Shown piece by piece: positions 34,871-47,498 of a DNA stretch of 64,000 nucleotides. A model generated the notes under the pieces. That model had not been told where the DNA came from. It did no database searches and was given only the letters and a program-made list of their open reading frames with translations. The stretch comes from Erpobdella octoculata (taxonomy: Eukaryota; Annelida; Clitellata; Hirudinida; Erpobdellidae), in contig OZ022245.1 in assembly GCA_963978895.1 (NCBI GenBank), positions 18,826,914-18,890,913 of the forward strand, written 5' to 3'. Positions within the stretch are counted from its first letter, which is position 1, and every line of letters begins with the position of its first letter. The position numbers and the translations under genes are program-made.

Positions 34871-35690
34871 AAAATAAAAATGTTATCATTGTTTTGAATG
34901 AAGGCTGAAAGATTTTTCCAGGCCTTAGAACCGGCGACAGAGAACGCTCGGTCGCCGCGAACAGTTTGTATTCAAGGAACGAACACATTAGTTGTTTTGT
35001 AAGATATCAGCCACCATTGAGTCCTGTTCTCGAGATGAAGTGCACCATAAAAACTCTGTTGAGTTGCAGTCTGTTAGACCTCATCCAACGTTCGATTTCA
35101 CAAATACAGGAGATAGATGTGTCACGCAATCAACGAATCTCTCTGGAAACCGAAACCTAGGTGTCGTCAGCATATGAATGCAACCATTCATTTGCTGATC
35201 ACAAACAAGTGTATGTAGACCACAGCAGTCTATGAGTGCAGAGATGTCCGCTGTGTACAGTGGAAAGAGTATTGGTCCAAGGACACTGTTTTGGGGTATG
35301 GTACAGGTACATATGGTAGTGGTGATCACACCATTATGACGAACACAGAACTTCCGGTCAGCCACTCCAACACAACCGACGACAATCCGAAGGATGTAGC
35401 TAGACGTCGAAAAAGAATCTGGTTGTAGAAGGCGGCAGACATGTCTAGCAACGACAACAGTGCCTGAATCCAAGAATCAATTGCAGAAAAAATGTCCGGT
35501 ACTACCTGGGCCAGCGCCATCTCAGTGGAGTGGTTTTTGCGGTAAGCAGATTGCCTATCTGCAAACCAGTTAGTTCAAATGACGGTCGACGCAACCTTCT
35601 TTCTGCATCCCAGAGTGACTTGGTCGTCTTGCGGTTCCACCTTAAATGTCTGCAATCTACACTTCTTTTGTATATTATTATTATCACAAA
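34871..35690 (-). mobile_element. CR1-type non-LTR retrotransposon remnant
   Basis: The - strand frames together show ILSAIDS-like start (VVPDIFSAIDSWIQALLSLL), D-x-S-A-A-F, ATSFGLSSVVLEWL, then P-Q-N-S-V-L-G-P-I-L-F-x-L-Y-T-A-D-I, the CR1 RT core. The YADD box is degraded (LVCDQQ). Stops and shifts occur near 35325 and 35500. Dead copy in SelD intron 2. Confidence 0.82.
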
Positions 35691-36362
35691 TATTTACATG
35701 CTTTTTTATAATGTTCTCAAAATATATCCTAGTTTATCGATTCTTTTTTCCACTTCTTTTGAATGAAGCTGCCTGTCAAGAATTAATTCTTCTATTTTTT
35801 GTTGTGCTTCCTCCATTCATTGTTGTGCTCCTTCCATTCTTTATACATGACCATTTAAAGTTAATTAGTTTGAAAGCTAAATTTTCAATTTTAAGACATT
35901 TAGAAAATGTTTTATTTTGAGTCTTTGGCTCTCAAGGGCAGTGTCATGCACTCTTCTATAGGATAATACTAACTGATTGAGAGTAAACAGTTCTTGTTAT
36001 ATTAATCAACTCTTCATTAATAACATAAATCTCGCCAAAGTTTAAGGTATATAGATAGTTAATGATACAATTCTAGCAAATGATCAATTCTAGAAAAATT
36101 ATTTCTACAAGTTCTATGCACATTTAATTAAAGTATCACGCTTACCTCAGCATTTCAATGTAACACGCTGCCTATGCAAATTTAGTTCGTCTGCACACAT
36201 ACTAGTATTGAGCAAAAAAATAAGTCGGCATGTTCGAAAATTAGTTTCTATCATCTAAAACATCTAAAAATTGAGAAAAAGTACATAAGGTAGTTTAAAT
36301 CAAAATAAACATTAAAGGTTAGCGTGTCAGACGAGCAGAAAAGGAGAGAGCGAGTAAACAAC
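35691..36362. other. AT-rich intron
   Basis: No gene, repeat or RNA recognised. Confidence 0.5.
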
Positions 36363-36370
36363 ATTTTGAG

Positions 36371-37404
36371 TAGAGATGCACCTATAGTATCGGAATCGGC
36401 AGTATCGGCCTTTTTTTCAGGTATCGGTATCGGCCTGGTAAAATTTTGGGGGTCATTGGCCGATACCGATGCTTTTGACTATTTCCTTATTTCTATTAAA
36501 AGTTGGACCACGTTGCTTTCACTTCTATAGGTTTACGATTACAGAACTTGTAACAACGCTTATAGCACTGAAGGACTCTAGGACTATAAAGATGATTTCA
36601 ACATAATATTGGCAACATATCTTGATCCAAGGTATAAGATGAGCCTTTTTCCTGAAGTAAGTTCCAATGAGAGTGAGACTGAAGTTACTGAACCTTCAAC
36701 CTCAGGCTCAAAGCTAAAGAGAAGGATCATCACAAAGGAGTTGGCTCGCATTAATCAAAGACGAATATCAGAGGAAGCAAAGGCTACAACAGTGCTGTCA
36801 GCTGGCGATAGCACTGAGAGTGAGGATGATATTGGAGGAGCTACAGCTGAAGATGACCTAGACGTCCTGGAGATGATGGATTTTGACCAATGCATGGAGG
36901 AATTATTGGCAAAATCCACTAAAGAATACAATTCAAAGGACTCGGAGGAATCCAAACTAAAACAGAAAACATCCAAAACCAATTTTCAAGTTGATGAGTC
37001 AAAGCATGAAATGAAAATCTATGAATCCCTATCATACTTGCCAAGAGATGAGGATCCTTTCATGCGGTGGAACGAAAATAAAACTATGCTGCCAATGCTG
37101 TTATCTATTGCAAGAAAATATTAATCATCACCTCTGTCTTCAATTGAAAGCGAAAGCAGATACAAGTGAAAGCCTGATGTTCTTGCACCATAATTTAAGA
37201 ATATTTAACTTTAATTAAATATTAACTATAAAGTAACTAATATTTGAATTCTATTGAAATATTTCAATAAATTATCATGATATTGTGATTTTTGTGCATA
37301 AACAGTAACGAATAAATAATTAAATATTGAAAAGTATCGGCATCGGCCTCTTTCATAATATGAGTATCGGTATCGGCCATATTTATGGTATCGGTGCATC
37401 TCTA
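36371..37404 (+). mobile_element. hAT element with perfect 8-bp TSD, internally deleted
   Basis: Inverted ends TAGAGATGCACC and GGTGCATCTCTA are flanked by ATTTTGAG (36363-36370 and 37405-37412). Subterminal (GTATCGG)n repeats are present. The frame at 36609-37124 begins with the hAT phrase ATYLDPRYKM, then an acidic linker, then DEDPFMRWNENKTMLPMLLS. The dimerisation end is shifted after ARKY (PLSSIESE in the next frame). The amino half of the transposase is missing. SelD intron 2. Confidence 0.9.
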
Positions 37405-37412
37405 ATTTTGAG

Positions 37413-37769
37413 AACCCACAATAATACAGGGAATCGAAGTCAGTGTTTGAGTTTTATTTTGACATTAGTTGTAGATTTTTAAATGTTAACAAAAGTTTTA
37501 AAGGAATGATCAAAAAATTGTTTAGTAGTTGTTTATCAGTTGTTGTGTACCAGAATTTGTATCAGAATATCATTGTACTTCAGAATTAATTGAGCTCCCA
37601 TTATCTCTAAATTTAAAACTTTAGAATGATAGTTATTTATGACATTCCGCTTATATTGATTTAGACAATCATCACTGGCCTTCAATTATTGTTTTTAAGA
37701 CTAGTCTTTTCAATAAGGCTTTATGTAGCTAGACTACTCACATGAGTTTTTTATTTTTGATATTTTCAG
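37413..37769. other. intron 2 end with possible Penelope-like remnant
   Basis: AT-rich. The phrase GTTATTTATGACATTCCGCTTATATTG resembles the Penelope-like copy near 16850-16880 (ATTATTAATGACATTCCTCTTATA), suggesting an old RT fragment. Confidence 0.45.
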
Positions 37770-37919
37770 GGAAAGATAACCTGTGCAAATGTTTTAAGTG
37801 ATTTGTATGCCATGGGAGTTGTAGACTGTAATAACATGCTCATGTTAATGGGGATCAGTCAAAAGCTTTCGGAAAATGAACGTGATGTTATTGTGCCTCT
37901 CATAATGTCTGGTTTTAAG
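37770..37919 (+). CDS. SEPHS2: selenophosphate synthetase, coding exon 3
   Basis: The acceptor TATTTTCAG and donor AAG|GTTAGA bound exactly 50 codons in phase 0. It encodes [30 protein letters not shown], the most conserved block of the family ([11 protein letters not shown]), then [16 protein letters not shown]. The codons are intact. Confidence 0.96.
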
Positions 37920-37939
37920 GTTAGATCAACCTACATAAT

Positions 37940-39875
37940 TTCTTTTGTATGTATGTATGTATGTATGTATGTATGTATGCATGTATGTATGTATGTTAGC
38001 AATTTCGCATAACGTAGAGGCCGTGGTGGTCAGCAGTTCATAAAATTAGTGTGCGCAGGCGTATAATAAAGCTTATTACTCAATAAAAATAATCTAATTT
38101 TTAACGGGCTATTTCTAGTTATTAAATATTATTTTTGTGGTCCAGGATGGTCGGGGAGCATTTATTGGTGCGTTTAGCTGTTTATTTAATAGAAAAGTTT
38201 TTATCTTTTCCTGACCATAACTTTGTAACCGATAATAGGTTTTTAATTCTACTTAATATTTTAAAAACATAGACATTTTGTAACAAGGAAAATAAATTAT
38301 ATTTTAATTAATTTTTTTAATAACCGTTTAAGGCAATATTTACGCTTCAGTAACTTTCTAAGTGCGTGGGACATGTGGCAGTTTCTTCGCTCGGTTTTTT
38401 ACAAATAACTTTTCAACTAAATGAAACTTTTCAACCAAATTTCAGCAAATGTTCACAGATAATTTTTAATCACTAATCAAATTTATAGAATTATAGCTGA
38501 ACGCTTAACTTTTTATTTAATAAAAATGTTTTTATGGCTTTCGGCCAATAATTTTACAACCCGATGAAGGTTTTCATTGAAATTTAATAATTAGAAAATA
38601 TGCATGTTTTTTATTCAATATCTCAAATATCAATTTTGTGGTTAATTTAAATGTCAAATTCTCAGAGTATTTTTTAAGTTTACAGACTATATGGAAGTTT
38701 TGCTGCTTTGTTTTTTTGCTAATAACTTTTAAATCAAAAATAATTTTTTGACCAATCTTTCAATGGTTAAATAATAAATAATTTTTGGTTGACATGGAAA
38801 TTTGTAACTCTATCACTCCATGTTTAGCAGTATATTTGAATTAAAGGTTAGTTGAGAATTCTTTTTGCTTTGTTTTCATTTTCTCTTAAACTGAATAGAA
38901 TTAGGTGACCAAACTTCTGATATATATAATATAGTGTTTTCTAAATAAGTATGTATAGTTTGAATTTTGTAGTTGAATGAATAATGACACATTAAGGCGT
39001 TCTCATTAAAGTTGTAATTAATAAATATTGTCAAAAAAAACTTTTTTTTAATTTGAAATAAATAGTTTTTTTTAAATGAAAGATCAATATCACATCTATT
39101 AAAAGAGATATTAGAAGAAACTCTTTAGAAATGTTTCTTTTTAAATTTAGAAATTATAGTGCAGTAATGTACATCATTCTAAGAATATTATTGGTTTGTA
39201 AAAAATTATGTAAATTTAAAATTAATTAAGTTCTTTAGTGAAACATGTCTGTGTATTTATAGACTTTGATTCAATATTGTCGATTTCTGATTAGCTGTAA
39301 AAGATCACGTGTCTTTAGAGTTGTTTAGATTTGAACGTTGGTTCCATAAGGCTTTTATTTTTATAAGCACTCTTGCCAAAAGCTCTTATCAGTTCTTGTT
39401 CTTTTCTTTGAAATTGTTTTCCACCAGGCTTTTATACGTCTCGTCTTTAAGAGCGCTATAGATATTGATTGGGCGGTTTTGTGACTGTCTCCCTTCATCC
39501 GCCTTCAATTCTTGCGGCACGCTTATTTTCTCGCACCTCTTAATTTACTCATATCTCATGTTCTTCTCCATTGGCTTCTTCTTAAATATAGGGCGATTTT
39601 TAAAATTTGTCTATTAATGTTTAAGATTAAAAATTGCTCTTCTTCACTCTACCTAACTGTCCTAACTTAATACAAATTTCTCCTAGGTAATCTCCTAGTA
39701 TAGCGTCCTGAACTGATTTTGATGAGAAATGGCCGGTTTTTTTAACAAATGATATTTAAAACATAAGTAAAGACTAATTACAACATAAATAATTAAAAAA
39801 CAAAAAATTATAGCACTTTAGAAAAGCATTAGAAAAACCTCTAAAAACCCCGGGCAACGCCGGGTACCCCGCTAG
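37940..39875 (+). mobile_element. probable nonautonomous Helitron
   Basis: It starts near a (TATG)n array (37949-37996), as Helitron 5' ends do here. The body has two diverged units (TTTATTTAATA-AAA...CC-ATAACTTT-TAACC near 38180 and 38515). It ends CCCCGGGCAACGCCGGGTAC...CTAG|T at 39872-39875. The 5' boundary is not certain. Confidence 0.5.
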
Positions 39876-39926
39876 TTTTCTATAAAGCATGAAAAAAATT
39901 AATTTTTTTTTATTTAGGTGAATTTC

Positions 39927-40270
39927 TCATCTGTCACAGTCAAAACACATATTTTTTTCTTTAAAGAAAACTTTTCTTGCTTTGGCATTTGCAAAAGTGT
40001 CTATGACATCATCATAATCAATACTAGATGCTGTTTCATGCTCTATTGATATCAATGCCAACCCAGACAGTCGGTCTTGAGACATGGATGATGGTAAAAA
40101 ATCTTTTATTAGTTTCAATTTGCTGAAACTTCGTTCGCATGTAGCAACAGTGACTGGGAGCGTAAGAAACAATCTAAGTGCAATTTCAATACTAGGGTAT
40201 ATTTCTTTTAGACCATTTCTGCTAATAGCATTTAGCAAATCAACACTTGATGCTGATGGAACATCTTCTT
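39927..40270 (-). mobile_element. hAT transposase carboxy-terminal fragment
   Basis: The frame contains LKEIYPSIEIALRLFLTLPV, TVATCERSFSKLKLIKDFLP and SMSQDRLSGLALISIE, the dimerisation domain of TTF/ZMYM-like hAT transposases. It is different from the two other hAT families here. Intron 3. Confidence 0.88.
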
Positions 40271-40329
40271 CAATTACTGAACATTGAAAAATAACATCAA
40301 AGAATTGGGCAGCATGTTTTGAAAATTAA

Positions 40330-40660
40330 CTGGTTTAAAAATTAAATTATCAAAAAGAATTTAAATTTTTAATTCTCTTTGATCTTGCCGATATTTTAGT
40401 GTTGGCAGGATGGTGGTGATGAAGATGTTAGTGGGGCTGGTGATTTAATTGAGTTTTGGCTGGTAGAACGTCAGAAATTTAGAGAATTTTCGCAGCGTGT
40501 TGTGAAATTTGATAACTTCGCTGGTAAAATGTTGAAAAAATAAATGCAAAATATGTATTAAAAAATTTTTTGTATTCATGTATATTATTAGCGCCCCCAT
40601 GACGCCCGCACAACCCTTTCTACGGTACTGTCTTTATATATTTATATATATATATATATA
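40330..40660. other. AT-rich intron
   Basis: Nothing supported. Confidence 0.5.
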
Positions 40661-40756
40661 TGGCGTTTCGCAACGTCGAGAATCTGGCACACAAATTAAT
40701 TAACCCCAAATGGGCCGTAATATTCAACGGAGCGTGTATTAAAGAATATATATATC
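40661..40756 (+). mobile_element. Penelope-like leader fragment
   Basis: MAFRNVENLAHKLINPKWAV, then IFNGACIKEY and TA-rich DNA. Short piece of the recurrent module; no ribozyme seen upstream. Confidence 0.6.
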
Positions 40757-42660
40757 ATCATTTATTTTTTAAACATCCCTATTCCACGCTAGGTTAGGGT
40801 TGGACGTTTTTTCAATATCAGGTTCCTCCACAAGTCACGATTCAGGGCAGACTGCCGCTTTAGGCATCCATATCTTTCTTCACACATTCCTACCAAGTCT
40901 TTCTACTTCTACCTTTACTCTTCACTCCTACAACATCCACATCTCTATATGCCGAAACTCAATCATCTGCACTTTTACGCTCCAAATGTACAAACCAACT
41001 CAGTCTTCCACACCTCACCACATCAGCCACACAAGGAACATCCAAAAGCCTATACAAATCCACACTGCAAGCACGATCACTTAACGAAACACCACACATC
41101 CATCTAACCATAATAGGCTCTCCCCTTTCTAAACTTCGTAGATTCTCCACGTTCATAGACCATGTTTCAGTGCCATAAACAAGGACACTTTGAACACAAG
41201 CCCTATACACTTTTCCTTTCACATGAAAGGATGCACCACGGGTAGTCACGATAGGGGATAACTCTTTGAATTTATCCCAGGCAGAATGCACTCTAGCTCT
41301 CACCGCCTCTTCCACACCTCCTCCTGCATCTAATGTGTCACCTAGGTAACGGAACTTGGTCACACACTCCACCATTATGCCTGGCTCAACCTCACCCAAC
41401 AACTCTTTCTGAGCAGAACCACCAGCCACACAAACTCTTACAACGGAAGTCAACAAGATCTTTCAAATTACCCAAAATGCCACTGCACCTTTTATGGACC
41501 CAACTCTTACAATTCACACAACAAATAGAATTGGAGTCAACGTCTTTTCTGCATACACTGCATGGCCATTTAGCTGACTTCTCCACCTGTCCCATTCCTG
41601 CCCGACACCTCATAATTTTTGTCTTACTTGCATTCACTCTGAGGCCTTTCGCTTCTATGCCAATTTTCCAAATCCTTAACTTTTCCAAGAGAGAATCTTT
41701 TGTCTCAGCTAATAAAACAAGATTATCAGCATAGAGCAGTTCCATTGGCAGGCCTACTCTGAGCTCCCATGATAGGGCCTCTGAAACAATGATAAACAGA
41801 CAATGGGCTGGGCACTGAACCCCGATGCACTCCAACCTTATCACTTTCCTTCCCATTCACTCTCACCACTGTCACTGCATCATCATACATAGTTCTTATC
41901 ATGGAAACTAACCATCTAATTAACTAACTAATTCATCCACACATAGACATCTCAGTGCCCACCACACTATCTCACGGGGTACTCTATCAAATGCTTTTTC
42001 AAGATCAACAAAGGCCATCCACATATCTTTGTTTTTGGCAAGATACTTTTCCTGCAGCTGACAAACTATGAAAATAGCATCGGTAGTACCTTTCCCCATC
42101 ATGAAACCAAACTGTATATCATCAATTTTCACAATCTTACTTACTCTTTTTTCAATCACCTTCTCTAAAACTTTCATTGCATGTTCTAACAGTTTTATGC
42201 CCCTGTATGAGCCACATGCTAATGCATCACCTTTTCCCTTGTAAACATTCACCATCCAGTCTACAGGGGTTTTTACCATCTTTCACTACTGCATTACACA
42301 CTTCAGTCATCCACACTATACCAACAGCCCCAGCAGCTTTCAACATGTCTGCGACCACTCCTGAAGGTCCTGCTGTCTTGTTACGCTTCATCCTAACTAC
42401 CAGGGTAGTTATTTTTTCACTAGGTCCACCAACAGGACTCACATGAGTTAAACCATTTGCATCCCATGTTAACTCCTTATTAGAAAGTCTATCATAATGT
42501 GTTCTCCATACCTCCAACAACCTACTATCCTCAGCCACAACCTTACCTTCATTTTCTTTCACGCAGTTGGCCCCCATTATATCTCGGTTTTTACGCATTA
42601 GCTGCTTGGCTACCCTGAACACATTTCCTTTTCTGTCCTTCCTATTCAAATCTTCGCAAA
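40757..42660 (-). mobile_element. RTE-like non-LTR retrotransposon, frameshifted
   Basis: Four overlapping - strand frames give one protein. Linker NKTAGPSGVVADMLKAAG (42649-42227); NVYKGKGDALACGSYRGIKL and F-V-D-L-E-K-A-F-D-R-V-P-R (42279-41920); LLYADNLVLLAE in place of YADD, with a PHD-like finger CSVCRKDVDSNSICCVNC (41856-41392); then FRYLGDTLDAGGGVEEAV to the end (41456-40959). The catalytic YADD reads YADN and there are at least three frame breaks. The 3' tail ends with (ATG)n-like DNA; the same 3' end occurs at 50490 and 61228. Intron 3, antisense. Confidence 0.88.
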
Positions 42661-42953
42661 AAGTCTCTTGTACAGAGTTATTAGCATTAAAGATATATAT
42701 ATTTTTACAATTTCCATCTTTCCATCCAAATTGTTAGTAATGAGGAAAAACTTATTCTGGCAAAATTTTGGTTTAAAATTGTTGGTGTTCCATTTCATTA
42801 ACGGCTTAATTGTCCGTATCCGGGCTAATAAAAACCTTTGACGGATTGGATTCTGACTTGCGGGCCTATAGTAGACAACCCTGTGCTAGATAAATGTTTT
42901 TACATTTTTTTATCTCAATGAATTGATAAATATGGCATTCCATTTCATTTTAG

Positions 42954-43066
42954 GATCTTGCATTAGAAGCAGGGACTACAGTAAATGGAGGTCAAACAGT
43001 TATGAATCCTTGGATGACAATAGGAGGAGTTGCCACTTCTGTTTGTTACAAAGATCAATTTATCAT
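42954..43066 (+). CDS. SEPHS2: selenophosphate synthetase, coding exon 4
   Basis: The acceptor TTTTAG precedes GAT CTT GCA. It encodes [31 protein letters not shown], containing the N/TGGQT motif and NPW. It ends AT|GTATGA in phase 2; the Met codon is completed by exon 5. The donor gives the right phase for the next acceptor. Confidence 0.95.
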
Positions 43067-43309
43067 GTATGATCAAATTTTGAAAAGTGTTATATCTATC
43101 TAATATGTCTAGGGTGTTTTTATATGCTTATATTAACTTTCACTAGTGTCCGCTGACGTTTTGAAGTTCGGAAGATCATTATAAAATTCAACCAATTTAA
43201 AAAATTTATAGTTTAATTAAACAAAATTTAATTTAATTTAAAATGCAAACATTAAAGAAATAAATTAAAGAATGAAATGAAAATTTGACAACGTGGCGTT
43301 AATCAATAG

Positions 43310-43570
43310 TTAGACTTCTAGGCCACAGAACAAGTGTGTTTTCAAGTTTCTTCGAAAGCCCTCGATCTTCCCTGCGGCTGGCAGGCGATTCCAAATTCTT
43401 GGCCCGGCGACTTCGAACGTTCTATCTCTAGCGCTCTTGAGATGAGTGAGGCTGTGGATGAGGATCTGAGTTTCCTACGCGACTGAAGAGTGCTCAGTGG
43501 GACGATATTAGAAGCTAGATAAGGTGGTGGCAAACCGTTGAGACACTTGAAGACCAGTAAAACTACTTTG
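43310..43570 (-). mobile_element. non-LTR retrotransposon carboxy-terminal fragment
   Basis: The frame around 43533-43342 includes RRKLRSSSTASLIS and, in a second frame, the usual R-S-x-V-A-G-P-x-x-W-N-x-L-P-type end. It lies immediately before a + strand CR1/L2-like copy. Confidence 0.55.
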
Positions 43571-44800
43571 AAGTTGATTCATTGAAAATTGACATTAGAT
43601 CTTCTAACAATAGTCAAACCCCTATTTTTTCTAAATTCTCTATTGAAACTTTTACCTTTTTCTCTCCTATTACACTTGACTATCTTACTAAACTTATTAA
43701 CTCTATGTCTTCTTCTACTTGCTCTTTGGATCTCATTCCTACTCCTATTTTTAAAGAGCTTTCTTCTGTTTTTTATCCAATTTTACTTGATTTAATTAAT
43801 CTCTTTTTATCTACATTTGTGTTTCCCTCGGTTCTTAAGTCCTCCTTTATTATCTCCACTATTAAAAATGCCTCTCTTGATCCTTCTTCTCTATCTAGCT
43901 ATAGGCCTGTCTCTAACCTATCCTTTATCTCTAAAATTATGGAAAGAGTTGTGTATGAGCAAATAAGTGATTATCTAACTGCTTTCTCACTTCTTCCCTC
44001 TTCTCAATCTGGCTTCAGACCTGGCCACTCTACTGAAACTGCTCTACTTAAGCTTCATAATGACCTCATTGTTTCTTCTGACTCTGGCCTCTCTACCCTT
44101 CTTCTTTGTCTTGATTTTTTTTTTTTTAATTTGATAATTTTTAACGTGGCATAATGTCAGTGTTGACTTCTAGGCCACGATCTGCATTTGATACAGTTGA
44201 TCACTCACTGTTGTTGGATGTACTTGATAAATCTTTTAATATAACTAGTGAAGCTCTCCGGTGGGTTAAATCTTATCTATCTGGTAGATATTCCTATGTT
44301 TCTATTGAATCTTCTAAATCTACTCCTGTATCTTTGAGCTATGGTGTGCCTCAAGGGTATATTCTTGGTCCTTTACTGTTCATTCTCTATACTTCTGAAC
44401 TTCCTCATATTATATCTGGTCTTTTTATTCTTTATACTACAGAACTTCTTAATATTATATCTTTTTTCTCTCTCAATAGTCAAATGTATGCTGATGACTC
44501 TTATGTCTATTCTACTTTCTCTAACTCGTCTCTTGAGTCTGTTCTTAATCAAATAACTGCCTGCCTTCAATCTATTATATCCTGGAGTTCTTCTATGTGT
44601 CTCAAACTTAATCCTGACAAGTTTGAACTAATCTACTTCAATAAGTCCTCTAAATCTCTAAATCCTCTTCTTTTGGTTTTGCCACCACCACCTTCTCTTT
44701 CCATTTCTCCTTCTCCTTTGATTCGTAGCTTAGGTTTTCTCTTTGACTCCAACTTTCGGTGGCGGTCTTCCTTCTTTTCTTTTGTTGACATTTGAACCTT
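43571..44800 (+). mobile_element. CR1/L2-like non-LTR retrotransposon RT, one internal break
   Basis: Frame 43582-44154 carries CSLDLIPTPIFKEL, SYRPVSNLSFISKIMERVVY and SQSGFRPGHSTETALLKLHN, ending LLLCLDF. Frame 44154-44795 resumes at SAFDTVDHSLLLDVL, YGVPQGYILGPLLFILYTS, MYADDSYVYS. A stretch of T's and inserted sequence at 44118-44175 disrupts the D-L-S-A-A-F-D motif. The YADD box is intact, and LFILYT-ELLNIIS is duplicated internally (44377-44460). A further fragment of the same family lies at 57356. Confidence 0.9.
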
Positions 44801-44879
44801 GATAATGGAGAGTAACTCTGAAACGCGTCAGTGATATTATATATTGGATTATAACTTTGATTTTGTTATATAATTTGGT

Positions 44880-45001
44880 TGTTATATAACATGAATAGTG
44901 GTCAGTTGTTTGCAAGTCCTCAAATTCGAAGTTTTTTCAGGGAGCTTGAAAAAAGTTTTAACAAGTTGGTTTCTGCAAAATATGCTGTGTTGTTAAATAA
45001 A

Positions 45002-45050
<49 letters not shown>
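44880..45050 (+). mobile_element. Penelope-like leader module ending in (TA)n
   Basis: MLYNMNSGQLFASPQIRSFF, then RELEKSFNKLVSAKYAVLLN, then (TA)n (45007-45050). Upstream (44805-44838) is a GAAACGCGTC helix III with AGAG/CTCT helix II, but the core reads TTGATAA, a decayed hammerhead. The same family lies at 53145-53420 on the - strand. Confidence 0.7.
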
Positions 45051-45051
<1 letters not shown>

Positions 45052-45172
45052 CAAGAAACTTCGGCTTTAAATGTTCTTCAAAACAAACTCCTAAAAACAC
45101 AAGGGACCATTAAGCACCAATATACTTTTTTATTATCTTATCTAAATGTTGAAATTTAGTTTTTAAGACAAC

Positions 45173-45245
45173 ATTATTCAAAATTAAGGCTCTGAAGATG
45201 ACAGTTGATGGCTGTCGAAACGCGTTAGCCTTAATTTTGAATAAT
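45173..45245 (+). ncRNA. hammerhead ribozyme with 19-bp helix I
   Basis: Helix I is ATTATTCAAAATTAAGGCT (45173-45191) with its perfect complement (45227-45245). The core CTGAAGA is at 45192-45198. Helix II is GACAG/CTGTC (45200-45204, 45212-45216), followed by GAAA at 45217-45220. ACGCGT serves as helix III, too short to close on itself, with predicted cleavage after T45226. Such a palindromic helix III requires dimerisation, as described for Penelope-type hammerheads. Confidence 0.8.
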
Positions 45246-45278
45246 GTTTTCTAAAAACTAAATTTCGACAAGACAAAA

Positions 45279-45356
45279 TTATTCAAAATTAAGGCTAACG
45301 CGTTTCGACAGCCATCAACTGTCATCTTCAGAGCCTTAATTTTGAATAATGTTGTC
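45279..45356 (-). ncRNA. hammerhead ribozyme, inverted copy
   Basis: Exact reverse complement arrangement of the ribozyme at 45173-45245 with core, GACAG/CTGTC helix II, GAAA and ACGCGT. The two copies form an inverted repeat of about 78 bp arms and a 32-bp spacer, so a transcript of either strand contains one sense and one antisense ribozyme. Confidence 0.8.
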
Positions 45357-45694
45357 TAACATGTAGCATCCCGAGCTGAAGCACAGCGGGAACGGAGAGC
45401 AAGCGGGAACGGAGAGCAAGCGGGAACCGGAGAGCAAATGGGAACGGGAGAGCAAGTGGGAACGGGAGAGCAAGAGGGAACGAGAGAGCAAGCGGGAATG
45501 GGAGAGCATGCGGGGAAGGAAACGGAAGCAAGAGAAAAGAACGATAGAAAAACTTTCAAAAACCCTGGGCATTGTACACTCGATTGCTCTTTGAGATTGA
45601 TTTGTTTAAATTGTCATAATTTTGTACATTAAATGTTTAATAAAACAAACAAAATAATTTATAAGGCAAAACAACGTTTTGCTGGGTCAGCTAG
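45357..45694 (+). mobile_element. nonautonomous Helitron 3' part with GGGAACGGAGAGCAAGC minisatellite
   Basis: About seven units of GCGGGAACGGAGAGCAA type (45385-45515). After them comes a segment from TTTGTACATTAAATG to TTTGCTGGGTCAG CTAG|T (45691-45694). That last ~85 bp also ends the Pif1 helicase fragment at 48245, which links this nonautonomous element to a coding Helitron. Confidence 0.75.
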
Positions 45695-45726
45695 TATATA
45701 TATGTATATATATATATATATATATA

Positions 45727-47498
45727 CAGGGTTGTTAAGATTGGTATTGGCCAAATACCAATACACTATTGGCAATATTTTTTTGTTATTGGGGATGATA
45801 TTGTCAATACTTTTACGCGGAAGTATTAACTCGGTATCGTAAATACTTTTTAAGCCAAAATTAGCCAATAGCCAATATTTTTTTTTTAATTATTAAAAAA
45901 CTGAATTTTTTAGTAAAAACAATTAAAATTGTTTGTTGTCATTCAACATAGAAAACTTATTATCGTAGATATCGATGCGTGCTTTGGTAACTTGTTTCCT
46001 TTTTTCCGTTTGATTGGTGTGGTTTTCATTTGATAAGTTTGTTTTCTAAGGCGTTATAGCTATAATGTCTCTGTCAACAACAATTAGTGATCGGTTAGAG
46101 GTTAGAAGTTCCGAAAAACTTTTTCGTGTATATCGGTCCTTCTGATAAAGCTGATAATTCCCTTTATCGCTGCCTGCTTTGTCCACCTAGTTGTTTTAGT
46201 TCATCGAAGAAATCTATTTCGTCTCACAACAAGTCACGCCAGAATTTGAAAAAGCATATTAAAGTGAGTTTATAATTATATATTGCATTTAGTGGTATTT
46301 TAAGAAAATTAGATCTGTAAAACTCATTTCGATGTTGTAGTTCATTATGACAGAATTATTGAATTGCATATAGAATACATTCAAATATATTTTGCATTAT
46401 TGGCCTAATATCAATTATAAAAATTTTTAGGCATGTCATGGCAATAAACTAACTGAGTTCACAACTGCATGTGCAGAACTATATGAGAATAAAAGAAAAA
46501 AAAAGAAAGCGATCCAATTCACCAGATGCTATCGAAAGGCAAAACTCTAATGATGGTACTGGTGGTCTGTTTTTAAAACAGCACAAGTTAGATACTCAAG
46601 CAGTTAAACAACATTTGATAGATGAATGAGTTATGGACTACTTGGTTGATAGTCTTTTGCCAGTTAGTCATGTTGATGCTCCTGGTTTTTGTTTGCTTGT
46701 TAAGCATCTGATTCAGCAACGTTTTGTTCCGAGATGCAGACAGACGGTAACAAAGCATCTTGAAGACCAGTTCCTTTTGCAAAAGTTAAAACTTAAAATT
46801 AAGTTAGCAACTGTTGAGACCGTATGTACTATAGCTGACTGTTGGACAAGTCGACGCACATGTTTTCTAAAGATACACAGGAAGAAGAAGCAGCGCCTGT
46901 ATCATTGCAACCGTCACAGGATTTTTTGCAGTTCTACAAGCTAGACGACAAACAGAAAAATCCAGTGAAGACAAAGATGAAGTGGACAAGTACTTGGCTG
47001 ACTCATCTTCGTCTTTAAATTCGTTAACTACCTTTCCAAGTATTTGTAAACTACGTTGAAATGAATACTGGATTGCCTGCAAGTGCTGCTGAGGAGCATT
47101 GGTTTTTGTTGAGTGGGCGGTGTTTACACCATTGCGCTCAAGGCTGAACAGCCAACACTTTGAAATGATGTTTTTTTTCGTTTAGCAAAATGGTGACTGA
47201 CTAACTATATTTTTTATCATTGTGCAATAGTATCTGACTTGTTTTATTTTGAACTTTTCTCTATTTTCATTTGTTTTTTTTACTTTTGTGCCATTGGATG
47301 TGTTTTTAAATTAATAGACTTTTTTGTACTAAAAAATAAAATAATTGACGAAATGTTTTAGGAAATATTGGTGTTTGATATTTGGTAATACTAACAATAC
47401 TTTTTAAAGTTGGTATTGATATTGGTATTGTCAATACTTTTTCATATGCCTATTGGGATTGGTATTGTCAATACAATTTTTGGATATTGTTAACAACC

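Noticed and set aside
45328..45572. Leu/Pro/Ser-rich frames in three registers
   Set aside because: Translations of the GGGAACGGAGAGCAAGC minisatellite of a Helitron.
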